In this document: in pieces, positions 54,667-63,800 of the stretch
How positions within the stretch are numbered: position 1 is the stretch's first letter
Layout: each line of letters opens with the position of its first letter
Origin: Batillaria attramentaria
Taxonomy: Eukaryota > Mollusca > Gastropoda > Batillariidae
Direction: 5' to 3'
Assembly: GCA_018292915.2 (NCBI GenBank)
Contig: JACVVK020000527.1
Coordinates: 148,501-212,500, forward strand
DNA: 64,000 nucleotides
The notes under the pieces: model-generated
What the model saw: the letters and a program-made list of their open reading frames with translations, nothing else
The model's database searches: none
Told to the model about the DNA's origin: nothing
Made by a program: the position numbers and the translations under genes

Positions 54667-56893
54667 GTTTCGTCATTGACCCGATCAGTCAGGTGAGCAT
54701 CAGTTATATTATAAGGCCGAGTACATTTACAGCATCATAATTTCTAGAAGACGAACAGTCAAGGCATTCAGCATTTTCCTTCAAAGTTTCAGTCGACGGT
54801 AGTCATAGTAATTTGTGATTATCAATTTGTGAACAGGGGACCTCCATCATTATTAGGAAAATCCCAGAGTGGTATTAAGACCAGAGAAATGAATCAACTA
54901 AAAACAGCTTTCTCATAGAAGACGTCTGTCATATATGGCGAAAAGCTTGAAAACCGGATAACATCTCTCTCTCTCTCTCTTTACTTACTTCCCCTATATA
55001 AATATATGTATGAAATAATGTTGGATGTTTTTCCATGGAATAACCGGTATGATACTTTTTGGGGGGGTAACATTAGTTAAAGTCAATAGTATTATGATGT
55101 AAATGTTTCTGTATATTCTGGCTTCATAAGAGTTAAAAGAAACGAGTTATCTGACCTTGATGACGACGGCTAGAAGTCCGGCAAGCATGACTGTCCCTTG
55201 GAACGTGTCCGTCCACACTACAGCCTTCATCCCGCCCTGTTACGTCACAATATGACGTCATTTATTAATTACGCCATCTCACAAAACGCCATTCTTAGCA
55301 AGGGTTAGTCATGGTCTCCTCTCTCCTGAAATCGAGAGTCATGGATCCTAGCGTAGAAAAAAAATTAACACATTAATATCTCTGTGGTGGCTGGACCAAT
55401 ATTTAAATACTGATAGGATACAAGTGACGCTGAATAACGCTCCATGAAAATATACACTTTGGCCTTACAAGCTACCGTGCATGATTGTCTGAGTGGAAAA
55501 TGCCCAACTCTAACATTGCGAGCTGAGGTTCGTCTGCTTGGCAGCCATTTGCATGGTGTCGGCGCATGCGTGCCTGAATAGAAAACCGCGGGAGATTTCT
55601 AAAGGTGGGCAGATCAGACAAAAGCTGACAGAATAACAGGAATTGATGTAATATCTCTTTGTCAGTCTCAAAAACAGTTGGCTGAAAAATCTCACAGGTC
55701 CTGTACTGCTTTCTACAAGCTTTTCTTAATCAGAAAACTCACTCAGCGAAAAGATTTTTCAACTAAAACGTAAGTCAGTTCAAGATCCCTCGAATCTGAC
55801 AGGCCGGCATGCTGATCCCTCCCAACCGCATAGCAGAAAGATCTACACAAACACACGAAATCTTTCTTTGATGACTGAACACAATTTCTGATTACCACTG
55901 ATTTGATGTGATCACTGATCATCATGGTGTGAGTGTTTATGTTATGTCTCTCTAGATCTAGATTGTGAGCCGACAAGCAAATTCACGTGGAAGGATGGTA
56001 GTGAGGAGAAAGAATAAAAGGAAAAAAGGGGGCGGGGCGTAAAATACGGCAAGCACTATTACACAGCTGCTGTACTTTTTAAACTTTACAAAATCACTGT
56101 CACATAATCCAGTGTGTTAAATTGTACGTGCAGTTTTGCTTTCCAGGGACAAGGTCGGTGTAAACTAGCATGCACAATCAAACGCAAAACAGTAATGGAA
56201 AACGTTGAATCTAAACACTGAGATGATTTAAGTCCATCCCATACAAATCAAGACTCTCATCTTTTTTGTCCCTGTACTGTACACAGACGTATAGATCTAT
56301 ACGTCGATGGTACTGTACCAACATTGGCTGTCAAGAGCATTACATGTTTGGCAGCGTGAGCGGGGAAAACAGCAACATGGTTCAAACTGAAAATGTTGCC
56401 TCTTCGCATTGTCAGACTCTTGACGTCAATGGCACCACGCGCATCACGTTTGTATGTGGGCACTTGTTTTCAAATGTTTTTTCCTTTGGAGCGAAATGAT
56501 CCAGTTTGCTGAAGATGATCAATAAAATTGTATTGATGATCTTTGGTTTTCCCTCTGTTGTTGTATGTTTCTAAAAAGCATTCATGTCTGTGCTTGGGAC
56601 TGCTGATAAGACAGTCAAAACATGCTTGGTGAGTGGATGAGGATCTTTGTAAATTAGGCTTTTGGTTGTCCTTTGAGTTGGTCAGACCAGACACAGCGAA
56701 TGGTCAGACATCAGATTCCTGACCGGCGAAGGTTGTCCGATTTCATTTAAGACTTTTTTAATGTTTGGCAGATAGTACACATTGTATATTTTAATTCATA
56801 TACAACTAGGTCTGTTGTAATGCAAACAAAAACGCATAAATGGGCACACCAACCGTATCTATTTATATTTTAGTATTATTTGTACTGTTTAAT

Positions 56894-56950
<57 letters not shown>

Positions 56951-58091
56951 ACACACACACACACACACTGCTATAATGAGAAACATCGAAAGACGTAATG
57001 TTCAGGTAGTGTATGTTGAAATTTATCAGCCTTGTGATTAGGACATCACTTGGAAGGTCACACATTATCAAACGTTTCCTTTTGTACATTTATTTCTAGA
57101 CACATGTTGATCAGTTACAACACAAACATTTTGGCCAATGGGGACAAAGTTTACCATTCAGGTTGGAAACATGGCAGCACATGGAAACTGATCAGATTTA
57201 GGACTGACCATACAGTAATGTGTCATGATAAAAACAAAAACAAAACTAAATGCCATTTCTTTCAAATGTTACAACAGTGAAACAAGTGCTTGGACAACTA
57301 GCAAATTACAGATAACAGAAAATGTATACCTGAAATATATTCTTTAGATTCTCACTGTTCCTTCAGCCCTAGCCAAGTCAGATTCACACTTCAAACAGAG
57401 TTTAGTACTAAATTTATTTAAAAAAGGTGGGGGTGGGGGTATGGCAGTTTGAATTGAGTGTCAAGTGTCTGATTAGATGAGGGAATTTTGGGACTGAACT
57501 TCACTAGTGTCAATACTGGAAAAGGTCTTGTCCTATTACAACCGGCTTTGACATCACCATTATGGTAACAAAAGATAATTTTAATGAGGGAATTGTAGTG
57601 TCCAAGATGCCCGGTCTGCTGATCCTGAGGTACATGTAGCAGGTAACAATCCCATGGTAGGTAGGGATATCACTGGCGATTGCTTTCTGAGGGGATTTCA
57701 TATCAGTTAAACACAGATTTAGGCCAGTTTAAGAATATGTAATCTTTGCTCTCAGTTTGTAGTACATGTACATGGATTCGACACAATAGAGGTTGTCTGG
57801 TACGCTTGTTGCTAACTTTAACATTAAAACAAAAAAGCAAAAGTGGACCTAACTAAACTTACCACTTGGTGTTGACTTGAATAATCGCCATGTTGAACAT
57901 GATATCAGATGATGACACATTTGTGACCCTCCACCATGAAATGAGTCGTCTTGTAACATGAACAAATAGCACAAGAAGACTCATTTCGTGGTGGAGGGTC
58001 ACATTTGTAAACATATTTGCAGGAGCTGGTTGTTTTGAGCAGGACCTGGGCCTGAAATAAATGCATACATGCAGATCAAAGTGATGTTGTA

Positions 58092-58125
<34 letters not shown>

Positions 58126-60243
58126 ACACACACACACACACACTTACCCCACAGATCTGTAAAAAAAAAAAAAAAAAAAAAAAAATTGGTGATGGTGTGC
58201 ATGGTTTCTCTTCAGTCCTCATTTGTACTGATCTTGCATGATACATGTACTTCATAGACTGTTCAAACACACACAAAACACTTTGGTATACAACTGACTT
58301 GTACTGCACGCTTACTGAAATAGCTGCTGGTGAGTCTGACATGAGATCTATCTCTACACTGCCTGAGATCATACTTGCAATACCTATGTACAGACCAATG
58401 CCACAGCAAAATGCACAGTGTGCCCTGCTTTTCAGTCCCCCCCCCCCCCCGCCCCTTCCTGCTGCACCAATGCACACCTATCTCATCAGTGCTCTGCAAT
58501 AACATGACAAAGTCCAGGGAAAAGAATATCCCAAGTGTCTATCATGTCACAGTCAGCAGGGGGGAAAACACAGTAGGACCATGCTCACCTTCGTAGAATG
58601 GATACTGTCTGTGTATGTGATTATTAAAACTGCTGTGAGAGTCAGAATCTAATGCAGCACTCCCTCCAGTTTTACTCCGTTGCCTCCCAGTACTGCCTCT
58701 ACTCATCCCTCTCCAACTTTCCTGGACTCCCTTCACAGTACACATCTTCCACACCCACCAGAACTCGACTGATTACAGTGATTAGTGTAGATTGATCACC
58801 TCCTACTTCCCATCATCAGAGTCATTTTCCTCCAATTCTTCTACATGCCCGAAGGAATCAGGAAAACCGCCGTCCAAATCTACGAATCTTGCCACACTCT
58901 AATCTTCACTTTCTGCACCATTCCCAGGGAATATTGAACAAAATTCCACGATTATCCCCATTACGTAATGGTCGCGCGGCCATCTTGTTGATACGAAAAT
59001 CTAAAGTAGATTTTCACACGAACATTTATAGAAACGTAAAACTACTCGTAGATAAATATTGCTGTTTGATGTAAGGAGCGAGACCGCGTCCTTCGACTTT
59101 GCGAAACTATTCAGAATATCCCAGGTAAACCACTGAATATTTCGCTAACGTCATATTTTGAGAAAATTGATTCTCGCCTGCCAAAGTCGCTGACGTGTTC
59201 TACACGGTAGCTGAGGAAGCAGTAGACAAGAAATGCAGTAATTCTGAGTTATACAAACGCCACCAGCGACATTTTGAAGTACAATCCGATAGCAGTATGT
59301 TACTGGTATGAGTGATCGAGTGCGAACATTTCAAGATAATAGATAGATCTGGTTCCTGCCTAGTCTGTACAATTTAGTAACTGCAGACTTGTATCCGTAA
59401 AGGCTTTCTTTGAAACTTGAAGCAGGCTTTTCAGTTCTAGCATTTAAAGGTCTAAAACCACTCTAGTCAGTGTCCTAAAATAGTCGGCTGCTAAGACAAA
59501 GGTATGAGTGACGCGACGTTACTTTGCTTGTCGGCTCACACGCTTCCTTGTCGGACTCAGACGACAATCTCTGTCTAAACTGACAGAGATCATGTTGTTT
59601 TGAAATAAAGGGGGAAAATGGACGTACAAATACAGTACACTCAAACACACTGCTTACCTTCAACCACGACGAAGAAATCACAACGCGGATTGAGACTGAT
59701 TGAGGAAGTATCCGTGTTAATATCCTTTCGTGAAAAATGTCGCAGGAAAGTGCGCGCGGGTTGGTGTGAGGGCAAATGGGAGATATTTAAAACATGGAAG
59801 ATAACTCTGAAATAACAATGAGTTCATTCCCTTCAGTTTTCGCTGTGCGCCATAAGGGATCCCATTCTAACTTCCGCAGACGGCCGGTTGAAGCCGTGAA
59901 CATTTCAGTCAAGTTCAGCTATAAACATCATCGTACAGCTTAGGTACGCTGTCAGTTTTCTTATATTAGCCTGACGTTTTCCTGTGCCATAGCCACCACG
60001 AAAAAAATGTAGCCACCAAAAAGTTTCTTCGCTTGGATCCCTGACCCAGGATGTGACTTCCCCGATCACTCATGGGTTACCCGGACTAAGCAAGGGTATA
60101 CCATAACATTGTGCTTGAAATAAGCACGAAACAGACTCCTGAATTTAAAATAACTGTCACAAATATTTCAATTTTTTTCAGTTTATCAATGGCTACACTG
60201 CTGACAGTGAAGTTAGACATAGACACACACGCACACGCACGCA

Positions 60244-60286
<43 letters not shown>

Positions 60287-60358
60287 TTACCAGAGTGGTG
60301 TAAAAGGTTGCTACCAGCCCAACGATCACGATTGTCGCCCATTCCGGAAATCCGGTCA
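41942..60358 (-). CDS. SLC5A8-like: Sodium-coupled solute transporter, SLC5A6/A8/A12-like, second gene (exons 4-16; 5' end outside window)
   Basis: Minus-strand exons from the 5' side: 60291-60358, 55156-55236, 54510-54583, 50959-51099, 49775-49910, 49116-49201, 48154-48269, 46805-46875, 45424-45510, 43768-43967, 43034-43134, 42539-42663, 41942-42136. They give 493 residues with no stop or frameshift. Lengths and phases equal those of gene 1 for all but two exons (200 against 191 nt and 195 against 216 nt). Landmarks: GGMKAVVWTDTFQ, FNPDPRVRHSFW, YGCNQASVQRF, SSMSSSLNALSAVTWEDF, ADNAT. The tail ends TSIEMTKM. Exons 1-3 (about 138 residues plus part of a codon) should lie beyond 64000. It is a probable functional paralogue in convergent orientation; the substrate is unknown. 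Confidence 0.9.
42262..42356. repeat. (TG)n followed by (CG)n
   Basis: TG run at 42262-42334, then CG steps to about 42356, in intron 15 of SLC5 gene 2. A Z-DNA candidate. Confidence 0.95.
42539..42663 (-). CDS. SLC5 gene 2, exon 15
   Basis: KMDDIDPVYLIPIFDRLFCC and SWRKTLRCHKDFPRPE. 125 nt, nearly identical to gene 1 exon 15. Confidence 0.94.
42783..42848. repeat. (CA)n microsatellite
   Basis: About 33 units in intron 14 of SLC5 gene 2, preceded by a C-run. Confidence 0.97.
43034..43134 (-). CDS. SLC5 gene 2, exon 14
   Basis: SGIDQLYTISYLWYGSIGTG then TVVVVGLIVSVIT. 101 nt, donor GTATGT, acceptor TTCAG. Confidence 0.93.
43295..43385 (+). repeat. Dispersed repeat of the GGCGCCGCAGGG family, copy 2
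   Basis: GGCGCCGCAGGGCTGGAGGA then CGAAGCAGTGAAAGCCTGCC. Shared with 2160-2250 and 44130-44222, with TCTCCTCGGCGCAGATATCC just upstream, as at 44094. Confidence 0.7.
43768..43967 (-). CDS. SLC5 gene 2, exon 13
   Basis: GAVVGGIVGLIFPLWISVGA, SLPFPTNGCLADNATMST, then a Thr-rich loop. 200 nt, three codons longer than in gene 1. The sequon NAT is conserved. Confidence 0.92.
44094..44222 (+). repeat. Dispersed repeat of the GGCGCCGCAGGG family, copy 3
   Basis: CTTCTCCTCGGCGCACATAT, CGGCGCCGCAGGGCTAGGGG and CTACTTTATGAGCAAAC. Very close to copy 2, in intron 12 of SLC5 gene 2. Confidence 0.7.
44472..44535. repeat. Two long poly(G) runs
   Basis: About 19 G (44472-44490) and about 18 G (44517-44534) with GGTGGTGG between. 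Strong G-quadruplex potential; exact lengths are doubtful. Confidence 0.9.
44849..44991 (-). mobile_element. SINE A, head-truncated
   Basis: Tail, body and box B are present (GGACACGAACTCACGACCCG), but the copy ends at CATTAGAA before box A. Confidence 0.85.
45192..45332 (-). mobile_element. SINE A, head-truncated
   Basis: Ends at the same point (CATTAGAA) as the copy 340 bp upstream. Both are followed by similar sequence containing ATACATGTACCAC / ATATGCATGCATTATCCTTTG-like text, so a local duplication is possible. Confidence 0.82.
45424..45510 (-). CDS. SLC5 gene 2, exon 12
   Basis: ASLSFTGAATGPALGMFLLG then VFPWANAA. 87 nt, phase 0. The acceptor lies directly beside a (CA)n tract, so the polypyrimidine tract is a GT run. 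Confidence 0.93.
45513..45624. repeat. (CA)n microsatellite abutting a splice acceptor
   Basis: CA run at 45515-45588 and a second part to 45624. On the gene strand it is a TG run immediately before the exon 12 acceptor. Confidence 0.95.
45770..45935 (+). repeat. Dispersed repeat with CA and CT microsatellites and an RT-like fossil
   Basis: CA run (45770-45801), ATCTTCTGTTCTTGT, CT run (45862-45882), then GGATTTAAGAAAGGCCTTTG, which reads DLRKAFDFI like RT motif A. Inverted relative of 10140-10406. Confidence 0.6.
45950..46140 (-). mobile_element. Fossil LINE C terminus
   Basis: Minus strand reads KLWKIPNRNLKAVGESAFSC then VAPSPWITLPACLRDLTDIN, the same conserved tail as at 21209 and 47170-47460. 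Truncated on both sides, in intron 11 of SLC5 gene 2. Confidence 0.75.
46171..46347 (-). mobile_element. tRNA-derived SINE, family A
   Basis: Full copy flanked by a duplicated GAGGGAGTTTGAA(A/G)GGTGGG sequence (46159-46171 and 46348-46361), which looks like a target-site duplication of about 13 bp. Confidence 0.9.
46385..46648. repeat. (ACT)n, (AAT)n and (CA)n simple repeats
   Basis: ACT/AAT blocks at 46385-46485, a LINE-tail-like AGCGCTT...TAGCGCT segment, CA at 46526-46566 and AAT at 46615-46646. Confidence 0.9.
46805..46875 (-). CDS. SLC5 gene 2, exon 11
   Basis: VLIYGGLGTGVAFMVMRLGG then TVLQ. 71 nt as in gene 1, acceptor TGCAG, donor GTCAGT. It is the most diverged of the conserved exons (AGIGMAFMAQG in gene 1). 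Confidence 0.9.
46975..47460 (-). mobile_element. Fossil LINE 3' end with (ATT)n tail
   Basis: Minus strand reads FEGSLPPYLSALLCPYQPSR, then EKLLRIPKRNMKTAGERSFS, FLAPTVWNSLPVELRL and a stop. The 3' UTR follows with GT/CG tracts (47060-47105), CGCTTAAG...GCGCTCTATAAA and ATT repeats. This copy shows that the scattered AGCGC plus (ATT)n repeats are LINE tails. Confidence 0.8.
48154..48269 (-). CDS. SLC5 gene 2, exon 10
   Basis: SSMSSSLNALSAVTWEDFLK then PVLGHRLTELQKTWVAKLL. 116 nt, acceptor TTTCAG, donor GTGCGC. Confidence 0.94.
48376..48543 (-). mobile_element. tRNA-derived SINE, family A
   Basis: Full copy with a small insertion in the tail (TTTAACGTCGTTTAATTTCC). Flanking CTCTTTGGG occurs on both sides (48368 and 48545), a likely target-site duplication. 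Confidence 0.88.
49116..49201 (-). CDS. SLC5 gene 2, exon 9
   Basis: IIPYFVMEVLSTPGLPGLFI then SCLFSGAL. 86 nt, donor GTACCG. Confidence 0.94.
49228..49710. repeat. Degenerate (ACTC)n tetranucleotide tract
   Basis: About 480 bp of CACTCACTGACTCACTC-like repeats with larger periodicity (ACTGACTCCCTCACTCACGC recurs). In intron 8 of SLC5 gene 2. Confidence 0.88.
49775..49910 (-). CDS. SLC5 gene 2, exon 8
   Basis: AVLLNVLGHVLLISIACLAG then FAYYVQEGCDPLTSNRVDN. 136 nt, acceptor CTCAG preceded by a GTT-rich tract. Confidence 0.93.
50799..50891 (-). mobile_element. SINE A fragment
   Basis: Body and box B only: TTTCAAAGACGGGGCAACGA to GATTCGAACTCACGACCCGA. A weaker fragment may lie at 50050-50078. 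Confidence 0.75.
50959..51099 (-). CDS. SLC5 gene 2, exon 7
   Basis: FNPDPRVRHSFWSLIVGGM then YGCNQASVQRFSSLPTLSGA. 141 nt, donor GTATGT, acceptor TGCAAG. Confidence 0.95.
51398..51549 (-). mobile_element. tRNA-derived SINE, family A
   Basis: Copy with a deletion in the GTTTAACGTCC tail block and loss of the last head bases. In intron 6 of SLC5 gene 2. Confidence 0.83.
51893..52490. repeat. Tandem pair of about 305-bp diverged units
   Basis: GATTTCAAATTTGGGGT-like text, GAGTTATCGCCCTTTT, GGCGTAATATTTA and GAATACGGACTCT occur in the same order near 51930-52110 and 52235-52415, offset by about 305 bp. Non-coding; it may be part of a satellite or a larger element. Confidence 0.75.
52670..53165. 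repeat. Second tandem pair (about 300-315 bp offset)
   Basis: GCGCACTGACG, GTCATGTTTGATTGACGTGAT and TTTCTTGGGG then GTGTC(T/G)CGCCACTTT occur near 52680-52765 and 52979-53075. A 151-codon open frame spans both and so contains an internal repeat (LIDVMLFFLGGVSPL / LIDVILAFLGDVSPL); no product is recognised. Confidence 0.65.
53221..53290. repeat. GT/CG alternating tract
   Basis: GTGTGTGTGTGCGTGTGCGCG-type alternation ending in GCGCGCGCGCGTGTGTA. A Z-DNA candidate in intron 6 of SLC5 gene 2. Confidence 0.92.
53572..53632. repeat. (GA)n followed by (TG)n
   Basis: Short GA run, then about 25 TG units. A CAGGTGATCAAATGGAAACA block and ATATTGGGCTGGTGGCCATC follow and recur inverted at 47520-47585. 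Confidence 0.92.
54510..54583 (-). CDS. SLC5 gene 2, exon 6
   Basis: GSLVVGGLDTVWRINYDWDR then IQFF plus two bases. 74 nt, acceptor TTTCAG, donor GTGAGA. Joined to exon 7 it restores FFDFNPDP. Confidence 0.93.
54601..54665. repeat. (CA)n microsatellite
   Basis: About 32 units in intron 5 of SLC5 gene 2, just upstream (gene sense) of the exon 6 acceptor. Confidence 0.97.
55156..55236 (-). CDS. SLC5 gene 2, exon 5
   Basis: GGMKAVVWTDTFQGTVMLAG then LLAVVIK. 81 nt, acceptor AACAG, donor GTCAGA. Confidence 0.94.
55237..57900. other. Intron 4 of SLC5 gene 2, distal part
   Basis: No exon or gene recognised. Holds a CA tract (56897-56967). Short open frames (for example 56266-56499) have no recognisable domain. 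Confidence 0.55.
57921..58003. repeat. Foldback pair of the 31-bp minisatellite core
   Basis: TGTGACCCTCCACCATGAAA then TGAGTCGTCTTGT is mirrored by AGAAGACTCATTTCGTGGTG then GAGGGTCACA, arms of about 30 bp with a 20-25 bp loop. The right arm is the unit that is tandemly amplified at 12490-12933. Confidence 0.8.
58094..58186. repeat. (CA)n and poly(A) tracts
   Basis: CA with CACGCA interruptions at 58094-58142 and an A-run at 58160-58185, in intron 4 of SLC5 gene 2. Confidence 0.92.
58190..60230. other. Intron 4 of SLC5 gene 2, proximal part
   Basis: No coding exon or clear mobile element recognised; a C-run lies at 58437-58450. Confidence 0.5.
60291..60358 (-). CDS. SLC5 gene 2, exon 4
   Basis: VTGFPEWATIVIVGLVATFY then TTL. 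68 nt, acceptor GTGCAG, donor GTAATT beside a TG tract. This is the most 5' exon of the gene visible here. Confidence 0.93.
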
Positions 60359-60450
60359 CTGCACACGCGCACTGATTTTTAAAAAAATGAGCCATACTGT
60401 CCTTATTCGTTCTGTCATATCTATTATTTTTAGCACATGTTTACGAATTC

Positions 60451-60618
60451 TAGGGGAGCCAAATGGTAGAGCGTTGGACTTCTGATCCTCGGGTCGTGAG
60501 TTCGTATCCCGGCTGGGGCCAAATATTTGTGCTGGCTTTTTCATCGTTGCCCCGTCTTTGCTATCACCCGTATGTGGTGGAAAAGGACGTTAAACCCCCA
60601 AACCCCCACCCACCCATC
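60451..60618 (+). mobile_element. tRNA-derived SINE, family A
   Basis: Opposite orientation to the gene: AGGGGAGCCAAATGGTAGAG, GTGAGTTCGTATCCCGGC, then GGAAAAGGACGTTAAACCC and CACCCACCC. ACGAATTCTAG flanks both sides (60440 and 60619), a target-site duplication of about 10 bp. The head lacks part of box A. Confidence 0.9.
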
Positions 60619-60889
60619 CTACGAATTCTAGTTCTCTGCGAGTTAAAGAAAAAGTTTCCGTTGTTTAGGAAAACAACCTGAGCGTCACGGATTTCGTAAA
60701 GTGATATTGATCTTGTGTGGGAACCGTTGGATCTCTGAATCTCGAAGCGTACGCGGGGCAAACACTCAGGATTAAGGTCGTGTTGGTTTGAACAGGTTTA
60801 TTGGAATACAGTTTAGTAAACAAACAATTACTGCTTATAATAATGCTCAGGGGTCGAACAAGTGCATGTTAACGGTATTGCAATGGCAG
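60619..60889. other. Presumed intron 3 of SLC5 gene 2 between SINE and LINE
   Basis: No exon seen; exon 3 of gene 1 (ILYMGIASFAP) has no counterpart here. Confidence 0.5.
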
Positions 60890-63800
60890 TACTTACTTAC
60901 TTAGGCCCTTGGCTCCACGTGGAGCATAGGCCATCGACAACCCTTCGCCATCGCACTCTCTTCTGGGCTAGTCTTGCCACTCCAGTCCAGTTGGTACCCT
61001 GCTTACATAGCTCTGCCTCAGTGTCCCGCCTCCAGCTGTTGCGAGGCCGGCCTCTCTTCCTTTTCCCCTGCGGGTTCCATGTCAGGGCTTGGCGTGTGGT
61101 GCTGGATGCTGGCTTCCTGAGGGTGTGTCCAATCCAGCCCCAATTCCTCCGCAGGATCTGCTTGGCCACTGGTTCCTGCCCCGCTCGCTCCCACAGCTCT
61201 TCATTCCGGATCTTCTCTGGCCATCGGATGTTGAAGATGCGCCTCAGACAGGTGTTGAGAAATGTCTGGATCTTCTGCTGCATCGTCTTTGTTGTCCTCC
61301 ATGTTTCGCATCCGTAGAGCAGAACTGACTTCACGTTGGAGTTGAAGATGCGGAGTTTGGTTCTTATGCTGACAACTTTGGATGCCCAGACGTTCTTCAG
61401 CATGACCATTGCTGCCCTTGCCTTGCCGATTCTGGCTGTGACGTCTCGGTCTGTGCCTCCCTGTCCATCAACCACACTCCCCAGGTAGACAAAAGACTCC
61501 ACCTCCCTGATGGGCTCTCCACCGACTGTGACTGGTGTGTTGGCAGTGGTGTTGATCTTCATCAGCTCGGTTTTCTTCCTGTTGATCTTGAGCCCTGTTC
61601 CGGCTGATGTGGCTTCCAGGCGCGTAGTCTTGTCCTGCATCTGGCTGTGGCTGTGAGACAGGAGCGCCAGGTCGTCTGCGAAGTCGAGGTCATCCAGCTG
61701 CGTCCAGAGTGTCCACTGTATCCCGTTTTTCCTGCCTGCTGTAGTGGTCTTCATGATCCAGTCGATGACCAGGAGGAAGAGAAACGGGGACAACAGGCAT
61801 CCCTGGCGGACTCCAGTCTTCACCTCGAAGCTTTCTGACAACTGGCCAGCATGGGCAATCCTGCAGCTCATGTCTTGGTAGGTGCACTGGATCAAGGAGA
61901 TGATCTTCCCGGCAACTCCATAGTGCCTTAGCAACTTCCACAGTGCCTCTCTGTCTACACTGTCGAAAGCCTTCTCATAGTCTATGAAGTTGATGTAGAG
62001 GGGGGAGTTCCACTCCAGTGACTGCTCCACAATGATGCGTAGGCTGGCAATCTGGTCAGCGCAGGAACTGTTCCTGCGAAAGCCCGCCTGCTGGTCTCGG
62101 AGCATGGGGTCGACTGCCTCCCTCATCCTCTCCAGTAGAATTCTGTTGAGAACCTTGCCTGGCACTGACAGGAGCATGATCCCTCGGTAGTTGCTGCAGT
62201 CCCTGAGGTCCCCTTTCTTTGGCAGCTTGATGACGATCCCTTCTTTCCACTGGGCTGGCACCTCTTCCGTCTCCCAGATCTTGCTGAATAGGCTGTGCAG
62301 CATGTTGACAGCTGTCTCTGTGTCTGCTTTGATGGCTTCTGCTGGTATCTCGTCCGGCCCGGCAGCTTTCCCATTTCTCAGTGTCATGATGGCTTTCCTG
62401 ATCTCCGCCTTAGAGGGCTTGTCGCAGTTGATGGGTAGTTCTGTCTCTGCTGGTGGGATGTCTGGTGGTGTTTCAGGGATGGGTCGATTTAACAACTCCC
62501 TGAAGTGTTCTGCCCATCGCTTCAGCTGTTCCTCAGTTGTTGTCAGTGGGTGCCCGTTCTTGTCCTTCACTGGTTTGTCTGTCTGCTGAAATTTGCCCGC
62601 GAGCTTCTTGGTCACCTGGTACAGGTCTTTTAGATTCCCTTTTCGGGCTGCTTCCTCTGCTTGACTGGCCAGGTTGTCGATGTAGTCCCTCTTGTCCTTC
62701 CTGGTGCTCCTCTTCACTTCTCTGTCAGCTGCTGTGTATTCCTCTTGTGCCTTTGCCTTAGCTCTTCTTGTTCGGCTCGTGTTCAGTGCAGTTTTCTTCT
62801 CTTTCCTAACTTCCAGCTTCTGGATGGTATCAGCAGAGATCCATTCCTTATGTTGGGTCTTTCTCTTGCCAAGGACCTCTTCGCATGTGTCGTGCCAAAG
62901 TTTCTTGCTGTGTTCCCAGTGTGTCTCGATGTCCATTTCACTGTCTTCTATCAGGTCTTGCAGTGGCTGGAACCTGTTGGAAAGGCTGATCCGGAATGCT
63001 GCTTGTGTGTCTGTGTTCCTGAGTAGTCCAACGTTGTACCTGGTCCGTGTGTTGTTGGCGTTGGTGTGCCTCTTAAGCCGAAGTCTCAATGTTGTTGCAA
63101 GTAGGTGGTGGTCTGATGATACATCGGCACCCCTCATCACGCGCACATCCCGCCACGATCTCCTGAACTTCCGGCTGATGCAGATGTGATCAATCTGGTT
63201 CTCCGTGACATGGTCCGGCGATCTCCATGTGGCCTTGTGGATGCGCTTGTGTGGGAAAATGCTGCCTCCTATCACTAGCTGGTTCAGGGCACAAAAGTTT
63301 GCAAAGCGCTCGCCATTTTCGTTCATCTGTCCCAGTCCGTGTGTTCCCATGGTGTCCTCGTAGCCTGTGTTGTCTGATCCAATCTTGGCGTTGAAGTCTC
63401 CCATCAGTATGGTCATGTCCTTGGCTCCTCCTCTATCTATCACTGTCTGCAGTTGTTGGTAGAAGTCATCTTTTTTCTCCTCTTCCGCATCATTGGTGGG
63501 AGCGTAGCACTGGATGATGTTCAGCTTGATGTCTTTTTTCTTGGTGATGAATTTGGCTGTGATGATGCGGGAGTTGACAGGTTCCCAGCCGATGAGTGCC
63601 CGCTGTGCCTCCGGTGCCAGCATCAGGGCCACGCCCTCAGTGTGGGGGGCTCCATCCTCTGTGTGTCCAGAGTACAGCAATTGCTCTCCCGATGAAAATC
63701 TCAGCTGTCCTGTCTGTAGCCACCTTGTCTCACTCAGACCCAGTACTCCTATCTTGTAGTTCTTCATCTCTCTTGCTACTTGTATGGTCCTTCCTACTTC

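Noticed and set aside
41942..60358. Second SLC5 gene as a pseudogene
   Set aside because: All 13 visible exons are open, in phase, with GT/AG sites and conserved family motifs; the missing exons are simply beyond the window.
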